Shown: piece by piece, positions 17,930-27,104 of the stretch
Position numbering within the stretch: the first letter of the stretch is position 1
Layout of the letters: each line of letters begins with the position of its first letter
NCBI RefSeq assembly: GCF_003111645.1
Contig: NZ_CP022187.1
Location: forward strand, 3,162,001 to 3,226,000
Reading direction: 5' to 3'
DNA: 64,000 nt
From: Parazoarcus communis
GTDB taxonomy: Bacteria > Pseudomonadota > Gammaproteobacteria > Burkholderiales > Rhodocyclaceae
Position numbers and translations under genes: made by a program
The notes under the pieces: model-generated
What the model was told of the DNA's origin: nothing
The model's database searches: none
What the model saw: the letters and a program-made list of their open reading frames with translations, nothing else

Positions 17930-18472
17930 TCAGGGTGCGGATGTCGAAGCGGCGCGTGCAGCCTGGTCGTAACGCCCCGAAAGGGTGCGAAGCAGGCGTG
18001 CCAGATCACCGATCTGTGCGTTGTCTTCGGCACTGCCGGTGAAACCGGGCATCAGGCAGGCTTCGCGCACATCGCGGTAAGCCACGCAAGCCTCGCGTCC
18101 AGCATCGGTCGTTGCGAAGAAGGCCTCCTTGCCCAGCTTCCTGCTGTGCACGAGTCCGAGTGCGGCGAGCTTGCGCAAGGAGTAGGACACCACGTGAGTG
18201 TCCTCGACGTTGAGCACGAAACAGATGTCAGCAAGGCGCTTTTCGCTGTCGCGGTGAGCAACATGATGCAGCACCAGCACGTCGATGGGCGTCATGTCCT
18301 TGATCCCGGCAGCGGTCATGCAGCGCGTCATCCAGCGCGAAAACGCGTGCCACGCAATGATCATCCCGAACTCGAACTCGGACAGTTCGGGCGATTTCGG
18401 CGACACCAGATGCTGGGAGGAAACGATCCGTCCTCCGTCATGCCCGACCAGCGGCACAAGTTGCTTGGGCAT
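17930..18472 (-). CDS. MarR-like winged-helix transcriptional regulator
   Basis: 180 residues. A central winged helix ('MTPIDVLVLHHVAHRDSEKR', 'VVSYSLRKLAALGLVHSRKL') is followed by a wing segment and a helical C-terminus, as in MarR-type dimers. It lies directly upstream of pxpBCA on the same strand and diverges from the TRAP transporter genes, so it is the obvious candidate to regulate both, probably in response to 5-oxoproline (inference). Confidence 0.8.
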   Translation of the reverse strand: MPKQLVPLVGHDGGRIVSSQHLVSPKSPELSEFEFGMIIAWHAFSRWMTRCMTAAGIKDMTPIDVLVLHHVAHRDSEKRLADICFVLNVEDTHVVSYSLRKLAALGLVHSRKLGKEAFFATTDAGREACVAYRDVREACLMPGFTGSAEDNAQIGDLARLLRTLSGRYDQAARAASTSAP

Positions 18473-18494
18473 TTTTTACTCACATTTCGTTTAC

Positions 18495-18529
18495 GATTTC
18501 TTGACAATTTATAGATGAAATCCCAATCT
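18495..18529 (+). promoter_or_regulatory. Candidate promoter/operator for the TRAP operon
   Basis: TTGACA (18501-18506) is a perfect -35 hexamer; the best -10 at 17 bp spacing is poor (CAATCT). The -35 is bracketed by GATTTC (18495-18500) and GAAATC (18517-18522), an inverted repeat of the size expected for a MarR-family operator. This lies in the AT-rich gap between the regulator and dctP. Weak without experiments. Confidence 0.4.
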
Positions 18530-18622
18530 TTCAATAACGCTGACTTCGACCATCATGGTTCACGCGTTTGCTGCGCCCCCAGGAATCCGACCCTTCCGCA
18601 CTTTTTCACGGAGAACTTCACG

Positions 18623-19612
18623 ATGAACATGAAGCACCGAATCCTCAGCACGCTGGCTGGCTCGCTCGTCGCATTCGGCGTGACGACCGCCGCACACGCT
18701 CAAACGGCGTGGGACATGCCGACGCCTTACCCGGTCGCCAACTTCCACACCGAAAACATCCAGCAGTTCGCCGATGAAGTGAACAAGGCCAGCGCGGGCA
18801 AGCTCAAGATCACCGTGCACTCCAACGGCTCGCTGTACAAGTCCAACGAGATCAAGCGCGCAGTGCAGGGCGGTCAGGCGCAGATCGGCGAAGTGCTGCT
18901 GTCCAGCCTCGCCAACGAGGACCCGCTCTATGCGCTGGACACCGTGCCCTTCCTCGCCACCAGCTATGGCGAGTCGCAGAAACTGTGGAAGGTGTCGCGC
19001 GATGCGGTCGAAGCGCGTCTGGCCAAGAACGGCCTGAAGCTGCTGTACTCGGTGGCATGGCCGCCGCAGGGCATCTACTCCAAGACCGCGCTGACCTCGA
19101 TGGCCGATCTCAAGGGCATCAAGATCCGCTCCTACAGCCCGACCGTTGCGCGCATGATCGAGCTGATGTCGGCACAACCGGTCACCGTGCAGGCCGCCGA
19201 TCTGACCCAGGCCCTGTCCACCGGCGTGGTCTCCGCCAACATCACTTCATCGTCCACCGGCTACGACACCAAGAGCTGGGAGCAGCTCGATTACTATTTC
19301 GACGTTCAGGCCTGGCTGCCGAAGAACATCGTGTTCGTTTCCCAGAAAGCGTTTGACGCGCTCGATCCGGCCACCAGGGACGTCGTGCTCAAGGCGTCGG
19401 CTGCGGCAGAGACGCGCGGCTGGAAGCTCTCGGAAGAGAAGACTGCCTGGTACATCGGCCAGCTCAAGGCCAATGGCATGAAGGTGCTGCCCGCTTCCGA
19501 CGTGCTGCGTGCAGACCTGGTCAAGGTGGGTGAGAAGATGACCGCCGAGTGGCTGGAGAAGACTGGCGCCGACGGCCAGAAGATTCTCGACGCCTACCGC
19601 AAGGCCAAGTAA
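18623..19612 (+). CDS. TRAP transporter substrate-binding protein (DctP family)
   Basis: 329 residues from ATG 18623 (GGAG 9 nt upstream), with a Sec signal peptide ending near 'AHAQTAWDMP'. 'GQAQIGEVLLSSLANEDPLY', 'ADLKGIKIRSYSPTVARMIE' and 'DLTQALSTGVVSANI' match the DctP fold, including the conserved Arg that binds the ligand carboxylate. It delivers a carboxylate to the DctQM membrane subunits encoded next. Adjacent 5-oxoprolinase genes point to 5-oxoproline as ligand (inference). Confidence 0.9.
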   Translation: MNMKHRILSTLAGSLVAFGVTTAAHAQTAWDMPTPYPVANFHTENIQQFADEVNKASAGKLKITVHSNGSLYKSNEIKRAVQGGQAQIGEVLLSSLANEDPLYALDTVPFLATSYGESQKLWKVSRDAVEARLAKNGLKLLYSVAWPPQGIYSKTALTSMADLKGIKIRSYSPTVARMIELMSAQPVTVQAADLTQALSTGVVSANITSSSTGYDTKSWEQLDYYFDVQAWLPKNIVFVSQKAFDALDPATRDVVLKASAAAETRGWKLSEEKTAWYIGQLKANGMKVLPASDVLRADLVKVGEKMTAEWLEKTGADGQKILDAYRKAK

Positions 19613-19626
19613 GCACCAATCCCATC

Positions 19627-19652
19627 TGGCCCGGCATGCCGGGCCATTTTTT
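19627..19652 (+). terminator. Terminator-like hairpin between dctP and dctQ
   Basis: TGGCCCGG (19627-19634) and CCGGGCCA (19639-19646) flank CATG and are followed by TTTTTT. It sits inside the operon, so it probably acts as a partial terminator giving more binding protein than permease. Confidence 0.8.
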
Positions 19653-19667
19653 CGTCCGGAGTCCGCC

Positions 19668-20186
19668 ATGCGAGCACTGCTCGATTCCCTTTACCGCCTG
19701 TCGGGTGCGCTTGCCGCAATCGGCATGGTGGCCACCCTGGTCATGGTCTCGGCCGGCATCTTCAGTCGCCCGCTCGGCATCTACCTGAGCGGCACCGACG
19801 ACTATGCCGGCTACTGCATGGCCGCCTGCGGTTTTCTCGCCCTCGCCTACACCTTCAAGCACGGCGAACACATCCGCGTAAGCCTGGTGCTCGAACGCGT
19901 CGGCCCGCGCCTGCGCAAGGCGCTGGAGTGGTTCTCGCTCGCGGCGGCCACCACGATTGCCATGACACTTGCCTGGTATGCGGTGCGTCTGGCGTGGCAG
20001 TCACACGAATTCGAGGAAGTGTCCCAGGGTATCGATGCAACGCCGCTGTGGATTCCGCAACTGACGATGGCCATCGGCACCGTCGTGCTGGTGATCGCGC
20101 TGCTCGACGACCTCATCCTCACCACCCTCGGCCGTACTCCGCGGCGCCTCGCCGGCGCGGGCAACGAAGCCGTCCGCATGGAATGA
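19668..20186 (+). CDS. TRAP transporter small permease subunit (DctQ family)
   Basis: 172 residues with four transmembrane helices ('LAAIGMVATLVMVSAGIFSR', 'YAGYCMAACGFLALAYTFKH' and two more) and the family signature 'HGEHIRVSLVLERVGPRLRK' on the cytoplasmic side. It assembles with the large DctM subunit, whose gene starts 10 nt downstream. Confidence 0.88.
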   Translation: MRALLDSLYRLSGALAAIGMVATLVMVSAGIFSRPLGIYLSGTDDYAGYCMAACGFLALAYTFKHGEHIRVSLVLERVGPRLRKALEWFSLAAATTIAMTLAWYAVRLAWQSHEFEEVSQGIDATPLWIPQLTMAIGTVVLVIALLDDLILTTLGRTPRRLAGAGNEAVRME

Positions 20187-20196
20187 GAGAAACATC

Positions 20197-21495
20197 ATGG
20201 AACTGACCATAGCGGCCCTGCTCATCGGCCTGATGCTCGTCCTGCTCGCCGGCGGCGTCTGGATCGGCCTTGCCCTGATGGCCATCGGCATTCTCGGCAT
20301 GCTCGGCTTTACCCCACGACCACCGGGCGACGGCATGGCGGTCGCGATCTGGGGTGCCGGCTCGAGCTGGACCCTGACCGCACTGCCACTCTTCCTGTGG
20401 ATGGGCGAGATCCTGTTTCGCACCAAGCTCTCGGAGGACATGTTCAAGGGCCTCGCGCCCTGGCTGGAGCGCCTGCCGGGACGCCTGCTCCACACCAACA
20501 TCATCGGCTGTACGCTGTTCGCGGCGGTGTCCGGCTCGTCGGCAGCCACCTGCGCCACCATCGGCAAGATCTCGATGCCCGAGCTCACCCGCCGCGGCTA
20601 TCCGGAGTCGATGATCCTCGGCACGCTCGCCGGTGCCGGCACCCTCGGCCTGCTGATTCCGCCCTCGATCATCATGATCGTGTATGGCGTGTCGGCCGAC
20701 GTGTCGATCTCCAAGCTCTTCGTCGGCGGCGTGCTGCCCGGCATCCTGCTCGCGTCGCTGTTCATGGGCTGGGTCATCCTGTGGTCGCTGCTCAACAGCA
20801 AGCGCATCCCGCCGGCCGACCTGAAGACGAGCCTGCTGGAGAAGTTCTCCGCCTCGCGCAATCTGATCCCGGTCGTGCTGCTGATCGGCGGCGTGCTGGG
20901 TTCGATCTACAGCGGCATTGCCACTGCGACAGAAGCCGCGGCAATTGGCGTGATTGGCAGCCTGATCATCGCAGCGAGCCAGAAGTCGCTCAGCAAGGCG
21001 AGCTTCATCGCCGCGCTGATGGGCGCCACCCGCCTGTACTGCATGATCGCACTGATCCTGGGCGGCTCGGCCTTCCTCACCCTGGCCATGGGCTACATGG
21101 GCCTGCCGCGGCATCTGGCCGAATGGATCGGCTCGCTCGGCCTGAGCCCGGCCATGCTGCTGCTGGCACTGGCCGTGTTCTACATCCTGCTGGGCTGCTT
21201 CCTCGACGGCATCTCCATCGTGGTGCTGACCATGGCGGTCCTGCTGCCGACCATTCAGTCTGCCGGCATCGACCCCCTGTGGTTCGGCATCTTCGTCGTC
21301 GTCGTGGTGGAAATGGCGCAGATCACGCCGCCGGTCGGCTTCAACCTGTTCGTGCTGCAGGGGCTGACAGGGCGCCAGATCACCACCATTGCGCGCTATG
21401 CCATTCCCTACTTCCTGCTGATGGCACTGGCCGTCGTGCTGCTCTACGTGTTTCCGGGCCTGGTGACCTGGTTGCCGGGCAAGATGATCGGCTGA
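20197..21495 (+). CDS. TRAP transporter large permease subunit (DctM family)
   Basis: 432 residues, about twelve transmembrane helices. 'GSSAATCATIGKISMPELTR' and 'LLIPPSIIMIVYGVSADVSI' are characteristic of the Na+-coupled DctM subunit, as is 'EMAQITPPVGFNLFVLQGLT' near the end. It drives substrate import with a sodium or proton gradient. The operon ends in a strong hairpin shared with the convergent dps gene. Confidence 0.92.
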   Translation: MELTIAALLIGLMLVLLAGGVWIGLALMAIGILGMLGFTPRPPGDGMAVAIWGAGSSWTLTALPLFLWMGEILFRTKLSEDMFKGLAPWLERLPGRLLHTNIIGCTLFAAVSGSSAATCATIGKISMPELTRRGYPESMILGTLAGAGTLGLLIPPSIIMIVYGVSADVSISKLFVGGVLPGILLASLFMGWVILWSLLNSKRIPPADLKTSLLEKFSASRNLIPVVLLIGGVLGSIYSGIATATEAAAIGVIGSLIIAASQKSLSKASFIAALMGATRLYCMIALILGGSAFLTLAMGYMGLPRHLAEWIGSLGLSPAMLLLALAVFYILLGCFLDGISIVVLTMAVLLPTIQSAGIDPLWFGIFVVVVVEMAQITPPVGFNLFVLQGLTGRQITTIARYAIPYFLLMALAVVLLYVFPGLVTWLPGKMIG

Positions 21496-21500
21496 CGCAC

Positions 21501-21534
21501 AAATGAAACGGGCCCACGCGGGCCCGTTTCATTT
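21501..21534. terminator. Bidirectional terminator between dctM and dps
   Basis: AAATGAAACGGGCCC (21501-21515) pairs with GGGCCCGTTTCATTT (21520-21534) around ACGC. The A and T runs at the two ends make it work on both strands, fitting the convergent genes. Confidence 0.9.
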
Positions 21535-21556
21535 ACTGCAGCACTGCTCAGTGCTG

Positions 21557-22027
21557 TCACTTTTCCAGCAGACTGCGCAGCATCCAGGCGTTCTTCTCGT
21601 GAATCTGCATGCGCTGGGTCAGCAGATCGAGTGTCGCCTCGTCGCTCACCTTGTCGGCCAGCGGTGCCACGCTGCGTGCAGTTTTGACGACTGCCTCCTG
21701 GCCTTTCACCAGCGCACGGATCATGTCTTCCGCACTGGGCACGCCCTCCGGTTCCTTCATGCTGGTGAGCTTCTGGAACTCGCGATAGGTGCCGGGCGCC
21801 GGAAAACCGAGCGCGCGGATGCGTTCTGCGATCAGATCCACGGCCAGCGCCAGTTCGGTGTACTGCGCCTCGAACATCAGGTGCAGCGTGTTGAACATCG
21901 GGCCGGTCACGTTCCAGTGGAAATTGTGCGTGGTCAGGTACAGCGTATAGCTGTCGGCCAGCAGACAGGACAGACCGTCTGCGATCTTTGCGCGCTCTTT
22001 CTTGCTGATGCCGATATCCATTTCCAT
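21557..22027 (-). CDS. dps: Dps-family DNA-protecting ferritin-like protein
   Basis: 156 residues from ATG 22027 (AAGGAG 7 nt upstream). The ferroxidase motif is present: '[21 protein letters not shown]' onward to '[20 protein letters not shown]', including the His/Trp and Asp/Glu ligands at the dimer interface. Dps forms dodecamers that bind DNA, oxidise Fe(II) with H2O2 and store iron. oxyR lies just upstream on the same strand, in keeping with peroxide control. Confidence 0.93.
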   Translation of the reverse strand: MEMDIGISKKERAKIADGLSCLLADSYTLYLTTHNFHWNVTGPMFNTLHLMFEAQYTELALAVDLIAERIRALGFPAPGTYREFQKLTSMKEPEGVPSAEDMIRALVKGQEAVVKTARSVAPLADKVSDEATLDLLTQRMQIHEKNAWMLRSLLEK

Positions 22028-22180
22028 GTCATCACTCCTTGTCTCGCGACTGTTCATCGACGGGCCGTAGTGCACCCTTCACAACTCCATACTAGGCGTT
22101 TCCCTGGCATCGATCTAATTGAAACTCGGTATCGGTGGCATCGGCCAGGGCTATGCAATGCGCTTGAGGCGCACAAGCAC

Positions 22181-23119
22181 TCACGCAGCGTCGAGCGAGG
22201 GAAGACGACCGACCGGCTTCACACCGGGCAGGCTGCTCTCAAAAATTGCCGTGCGCAGAATGTCGATCGCGCCACTGCGGGGATAGGTCACGCGCCAGGC
22301 CAGCGCAACCCGTCGCGACGGCTCCGGCTGGGTAAAGGGTCTGACCGCGACCAGGGGGTTGTGCGCGTCGAGTTCGTCCGCAGCCGAACTCGGCACCACG
22401 GTCACGCCAAGACCGGTCGCAACCATGTAGCGGATGGTTTCCAGCGAACTGCCTTCGAGCGTGCGCTGCAGCCCCCCCACATTGCGGCACTGCGGACACA
22501 CCTCAAGTACCTGATCGCGAAAGCAGTTGCCGGAACCGAGCAGCAGGAGCTGATCATCCGCGAGATGCTCAGCATCGATCGTCCGGTGTGCGGCCCAGGG
22601 ATGGCTCGACGGCAGCAGCACCCGAAACGGCTCGTCATAGACCGGCTGGGTCACGATACCCGGCTCCTCGAACGGCAGGCTGATGATGATGACATCAAGT
22701 TCGCCACGCTTGAGCGCTTCGGCCAGCCGCGTGGTGAAGTTCTCCTGGATGATCAGCGGCATGCGCGGTGCCAGCTGATGTACGCGCGGAATCAGCCGCG
22801 GCAGCAGATAGGGCCCGATGGTGTAGATCACGCCGACGCGCAACGGTCCCGCAAGCGGGTCCTTGCCCGCGGCCGCAATCTCGTGAATCTGGCTGGCCTC
22901 GACCATGACCTTTTCTGCCTGGGCGACGATGCGCCGGCCGGTTTCGGTAATCTTCACCTCGGACGCACTGCGCTCGAAAAGCTGGATACCGAGCTCTTCC
23001 TCCACCTTCTTGATCGCAACCGACAGGGTCGGCTGCGATACATGGCATTTTTCCGCCGCACGTCCGAAATGACGTTCATGGGCAAGTGCTACGAGATATC
23101 GAAGGTCAGTCAGCGTCAT
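22181..23119 (-). CDS. oxyR: Peroxide-sensing LysR-type regulator OxyR
   Basis: 312 residues. N-terminal LysR helix-turn-helix ('HFGRAAEKCHVSQPTLSVAI'). The regulatory domain has 'GSGNCFRDQVLEVC', placing cysteines at exactly positions 199 and 208, the disulfide pair that senses H2O2 in E. coli OxyR. It should activate antioxidant genes, plausibly dps 150 bp downstream. Confidence 0.93.
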   Translation of the reverse strand: MTLTDLRYLVALAHERHFGRAAEKCHVSQPTLSVAIKKVEEELGIQLFERSASEVKITETGRRIVAQAEKVMVEASQIHEIAAAGKDPLAGPLRVGVIYTIGPYLLPRLIPRVHQLAPRMPLIIQENFTTRLAEALKRGELDVIIISLPFEEPGIVTQPVYDEPFRVLLPSSHPWAAHRTIDAEHLADDQLLLLGSGNCFRDQVLEVCPQCRNVGGLQRTLEGSSLETIRYMVATGLGVTVVPSSAADELDAHNPLVAVRPFTQPEPSRRVALAWRVTYPRSGAIDILRTAIFESSLPGVKPVGRLPSLDAA

Positions 23120-23251
23120 GGTGTTTTTCTACCGAAAGCGTGCGCAGGGCGGACGAGGCGACGACGGCCGGAAACGCAGTAATCGCCTTATAATATGCAT
23201 CATTCATCCATCGGATGACTAGTTACTTTGGCGCATAACAAGACACAAGAA

Positions 23252-25363
23252 ATGAAGTGGATGCAGATCCGACTCATCGCCCGATACATGGCAGGATGCC
23301 TGCTCACTGCGCCGGCTGCAACCGCGTCGGCGTTCCACGACACCAGTGAAGACCCGTTCTTCGAACCGCTTCCCGTCGTCCTCACGGTGTCGCGCCTTCC
23401 TCAGCCCATGCAGGATACGCCGGGCGCAATCAGCGTAATCGACGCCGGGCTCATCGCCGCAACCGGATACCGCGACATCGCCCGCCTGCTGCGACTGGTG
23501 CCGGGCATGCAGGTTGCGCAGGAGCGTGGCAATGATCAGTGGGTGAGCTACCACGGCCTGGGTAGCGACTTTCCGAACCAGATGCAGGTGCTGATCGACG
23601 GCCGTTCGGTGTACTCGCCGTATTTCTACGGTGGGGCCGACTGGGGTGCATTGGGCATCGGTATCGACGACATCGACCGCATCGAGATCGTGCGCGGATC
23701 CGATTCCGCCGCCTATGGCTCCAACGCCTTTCTCGGCGTGGTCAACATCATTACCAAGCATACCGCTACGGAGGCGGGCAGCACGGTCGGCGTCACACTC
23801 GGCAATCAGGGCGTCGCGGATGTCAGCGCACGCATGGTGACCCACGACGGCCCCCTGGGCCTCCGCATCACCGCCAGCCACCTGCAGGACGACGGCTCTG
23901 CCGAGCTCAAGGACGGTCGCCGGATCGGCACACTGAACCTGCGCAGCGACATTCGACTCGGCAACATCGACGAACTCACCCTCAACGCGGGGTTCAGCAA
24001 CGGGCATCGCGGTAACGGTTACGAAGGCACGCTGTTCGATGGCAGTGAGCCCCGCAGCAGCGAGCACCAGAACAGCCACCTTCACGCACGCTGGCTGCAC
24101 AGCCCCTCGCCTGACGAGGAATGGTCGCTATCGTGGTACCACAATAGCGAGAGCGCCCGCGAGTCCTGGAGCGCCGACTCCCACAGAAATCTGGACGGCA
24201 CGCTGGGTGCCTACCCGGGCCTGCGTGCGGCCCTGCTTGCGGCACCCCGACTCGTGATCGACGTCGATCAGGATCGCGACAGCCAGCGTGACAACGTCGA
24301 GTGGCAGCACCGCCTGCGCACATCGGAGCAGCTGCAACTGGTGTGGGGTCTGGAATGGCGGCGCGATGAGCTCAAGGCACAAGCCCTGTTCAACGACAAC
24401 CACACCCGCAGCCAGCAGGAATGGCGCCTGTTCGGCAACGCTGAATGGCGCATGGCGCCACAATGGCTTTGGAACGCCGGCACCATGGTGGAGCAGATCG
24501 AAGGCGACAGGCTTCGACTGGCGCCACGTCTCTTCCTGAACTGGCAACCCGATTCCGCCACCACCTTCAAGGCCGGATACTCACGTGCCTGGCGTCAGCC
24601 CACCCTGTTCGAGCGCGAAGCCGATACCCGCGTCATCCACCCGGTCTACGGTCTGCTGCAGCAACGTCATCAGAGCAATCCCGACCTGAAACCGCAGCGT
24701 ATCGACGCCTTCGAACTCGGATTCATCCGCTTGCTGCCCCGGGCGCGGGGCAGCCTGGATGTCCGTCTGTTCCAGGAGCACATCCGCGACTACATCATGC
24801 GCGAAGGGCTCCCTCCCATGCTGAGCGCTGCGGACAACACGCTCGCCGACCCCAATTTCTTCCAGCGCATCCTCGGTGGCACGCGCTGGAGCAACAGCAC
24901 GGATACGGTGCGGCTCACCGGTATCGAATATCAGCTGCGCGTTCGCCCGTGGGCGGACGGCGACATCATCTTCAACCATACGATGATCCGGGCCCGGGCT
25001 GCCGACCCGGCCCTGGAAGCCACCGTCGCCCCCTACAGCGCGAGCCTGACCTGGATGCAGCACCTCGGCGCCTGGCACACCACAATCAGCATCCTGCGCA
25101 TGGGCCCTTCCGAGGCCGGTACGGGCTATGCCGGCAGTCAGCGCTTCAAGGTCGACGCCTACACCACGCTGGACCTGAGCCTCGCCCGCAGCCTGCGACT
25201 GCGAAATCAGACGGTGGAGTTTCGCCTCAGCGGCATCAATCTGCTCGGCCGGCATCAGGAACTCGTGCACCGCCCGGTCGAACGCTTGCCCCAATACAGC
25301 GGCAGTAAAATCGCCAACCCGATCGAACCGCAGATCTACCTGAGCATGCGCACGCGCTTCTAG
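23252..25363 (+). CDS. TonB-dependent outer-membrane receptor
   Basis: 703 residues with an N-terminal signal peptide, a TonB-box-like 'PVVLTVSRL', a plug domain ('PGAISVIDAGLIAATGYRDI', 'NQMQVLIDGRSVYSPY', 'DDIDRIEIVRGSDSAAYGSN') and a 22-strand barrel ending in a C-terminal phenylalanine. The plug resembles the cobalamin/siderophore class (BtuB/CirA-like); the ligand cannot be read. Start is uncertain: ATG 23252 or ATG 23261 are likelier than the in-frame TTG 23228. A TATAAT box is at 23189-23194. Confidence 0.88.
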   Translation: MKWMQIRLIARYMAGCLLTAPAATASAFHDTSEDPFFEPLPVVLTVSRLPQPMQDTPGAISVIDAGLIAATGYRDIARLLRLVPGMQVAQERGNDQWVSYHGLGSDFPNQMQVLIDGRSVYSPYFYGGADWGALGIGIDDIDRIEIVRGSDSAAYGSNAFLGVVNIITKHTATEAGSTVGVTLGNQGVADVSARMVTHDGPLGLRITASHLQDDGSAELKDGRRIGTLNLRSDIRLGNIDELTLNAGFSNGHRGNGYEGTLFDGSEPRSSEHQNSHLHARWLHSPSPDEEWSLSWYHNSESARESWSADSHRNLDGTLGAYPGLRAALLAAPRLVIDVDQDRDSQRDNVEWQHRLRTSEQLQLVWGLEWRRDELKAQALFNDNHTRSQQEWRLFGNAEWRMAPQWLWNAGTMVEQIEGDRLRLAPRLFLNWQPDSATTFKAGYSRAWRQPTLFEREADTRVIHPVYGLLQQRHQSNPDLKPQRIDAFELGFIRLLPRARGSLDVRLFQEHIRDYIMREGLPPMLSAADNTLADPNFFQRILGGTRWSNSTDTVRLTGIEYQLRVRPWADGDIIFNHTMIRARAADPALEATVAPYSASLTWMQHLGAWHTTISILRMGPSEAGTGYAGSQRFKVDAYTTLDLSLARSLRLRNQTVEFRLSGINLLGRHQELVHRPVERLPQYSGSKIANPIEPQIYLSMRTRF

Positions 25364-25494
25364 GACTCGCGCACACGGATCTTGATCGACAGCCGAACCG
25401 CCCCCATGTCGCGAACACGATCTCAAGCGGGAACGCATCGCGGTCTTGCGCGTCAACCGAGAGTCGATTTGCCTTCCACAACACAGGAACGCCC

Positions 25495-26937
25495 ATGAGA
25501 AACAGCCTCGCTGCCACCACGCTGGCGCTTGCCCTCGTCGCCTTCTTACCCGAAGGAACACTCGTCTCGACCACCCAGGCCGCGCCTGCTGTCGCTGCGG
25601 TCGGTAGCAACCGTTTCGGACTCCCCGACTTTGGCGATCTCGTCGAACAGGTCGGCCCCGCCGTTGTGAACATCAGCGTGGTCCAGGAGCAACGCTTCGG
25701 CAACGATGACAATCCCTTTGCCAACGACCCCTTCTACGATTTTCTGCGCCGCTTCGGCGTACCCATGCCCAACATGCCCGGACAACAGGGCGGTGCGCCA
25801 CGGATCAGCCGCGGCATCGGGTCCGGCTTCATTGTCAGTGCCGATGGCTATGTCCTGACCAATGCCCATGTCGTTGATGAGGATGGCGCAGAGGTCACCG
25901 TACGGCTGATCGACAAGCGCGAATTCAAGGCCAAGGTGATCGGCATCGACAAGCGCACCGACGTCGCCGTGCTCAAGATCGATGCGAAGAATCTGCCGGC
26001 GGTTACGATCGGTGACCCCGATCGTGCCCGCGTGGGCGAATGGGTCGTGGCCATGGGCTCGCCCTTCGGCTTCGACAACACCGTGACCGCAGGCATCATC
26101 TCGGCCAAGGCGCGCCGCCTGCCGGATGAAAACTACGTCCCCTTCATTCAGACCGACGTCGCAATCAACCCGGGCAACTCCGGTGGCCCGCTGTTCAACC
26201 TTGCCGGCGAGGTGGTCGGCATCAATTCCCAGATCTATTCCCGGTCGGGCGGCTTCATGGGAATTTCCTTTGCCATCCCGATCGACGTCGCGATGAAGGT
26301 CAAGGACCAGCTCGTCACCCATGGACGGGTACAGCGCGGCCGTCTCGGCATTGCCATCCAGGGCGTGGACAAGGAGCTCGCGCAGTCCTTCGGCCTGTCC
26401 GACGCGCGCGGTGCGCTGATCGCCAGCGTCGAACCGGGCAGCGCTGCGGACAAGGCAGGACTGCAGGCGGGCGACGTCGTGCTTGGTGTGGACGGCATTC
26501 GCGTCGCTGACTCTGCGGACCTGCCGCGAATCATTGGCGAGAAGCGGCCGGGCACCAAGGTGAGGCTCGATGTCTGGCGTGACGGCCGGAATCGCGAAGT
26601 GACCGCAGTGCTGGACGAACTCAACCCCGAACTCGGCAGCACCGTCAAACCGGGTGGCAGCGAGAGCACCACCGGCAAGCTCGGCCTCAAGGCGCGACCG
26701 CTGACCGGGCAGGAAGCGGCCCAGATCGGTCTGAGCGGCGGTCTCGTCGTCGAAGGCGCTACCGGCCCCGCAGCACGCGCCGGTCTTCAGCGCGGGGACG
26801 TGATTCTGGCACTCAACAATCAGCCGGTGAATTCGGTCGAGCAGTTCCGCCAGTACCTCGATCGCGCAGGCAAACGTTTTGCACTGCTGATCCAGCGTGG
26901 CGATGCACGCATCTTCGTGCCGGTCCGCATGGATTGA
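25495..26937 (+). CDS. degQ: Periplasmic Do-type serine protease (DegQ/MucD)
   Basis: 480 residues: signal peptide (1-30), trypsin-like protease with triad His125 ('LTNAHVVD'), Asp156 ('RTDVAVLKID') and Ser229 ('NPGNSGGPL'), then two PDZ domains (~285-375 and ~395-475). HtrA-type proteases degrade or chaperone misfolded envelope proteins. ATG 25495 gives the complete signal peptide. Downstream of the TonB receptor by ~130 bp, probably its own transcript. Confidence 0.93.
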   Translation: MRNSLAATTLALALVAFLPEGTLVSTTQAAPAVAAVGSNRFGLPDFGDLVEQVGPAVVNISVVQEQRFGNDDNPFANDPFYDFLRRFGVPMPNMPGQQGGAPRISRGIGSGFIVSADGYVLTNAHVVDEDGAEVTVRLIDKREFKAKVIGIDKRTDVAVLKIDAKNLPAVTIGDPDRARVGEWVVAMGSPFGFDNTVTAGIISAKARRLPDENYVPFIQTDVAINPGNSGGPLFNLAGEVVGINSQIYSRSGGFMGISFAIPIDVAMKVKDQLVTHGRVQRGRLGIAIQGVDKELAQSFGLSDARGALIASVEPGSAADKAGLQAGDVVLGVDGIRVADSADLPRIIGEKRPGTKVRLDVWRDGRNREVTAVLDELNPELGSTVKPGGSESTTGKLGLKARPLTGQEAAQIGLSGGLVVEGATGPAARAGLQRGDVILALNNQPVNSVEQFRQYLDRAGKRFALLIQRGDARIFVPVRMD

Positions 26938-27104
26938 GCACGCACGGCGGTGGTGGCATGCGGTTATCCGCTTGTCGCCACGCCTTTTCCTGCGCTTCCC
27001 GGGGACGCTTCGTGCCAATCGGGACGTAATCGATATACCCACGTCCGCCATGCGTTTATTATGCCCCGCTACTGGACAGGACCCCCGCTCGCACGGGGAA
27101 CGCG

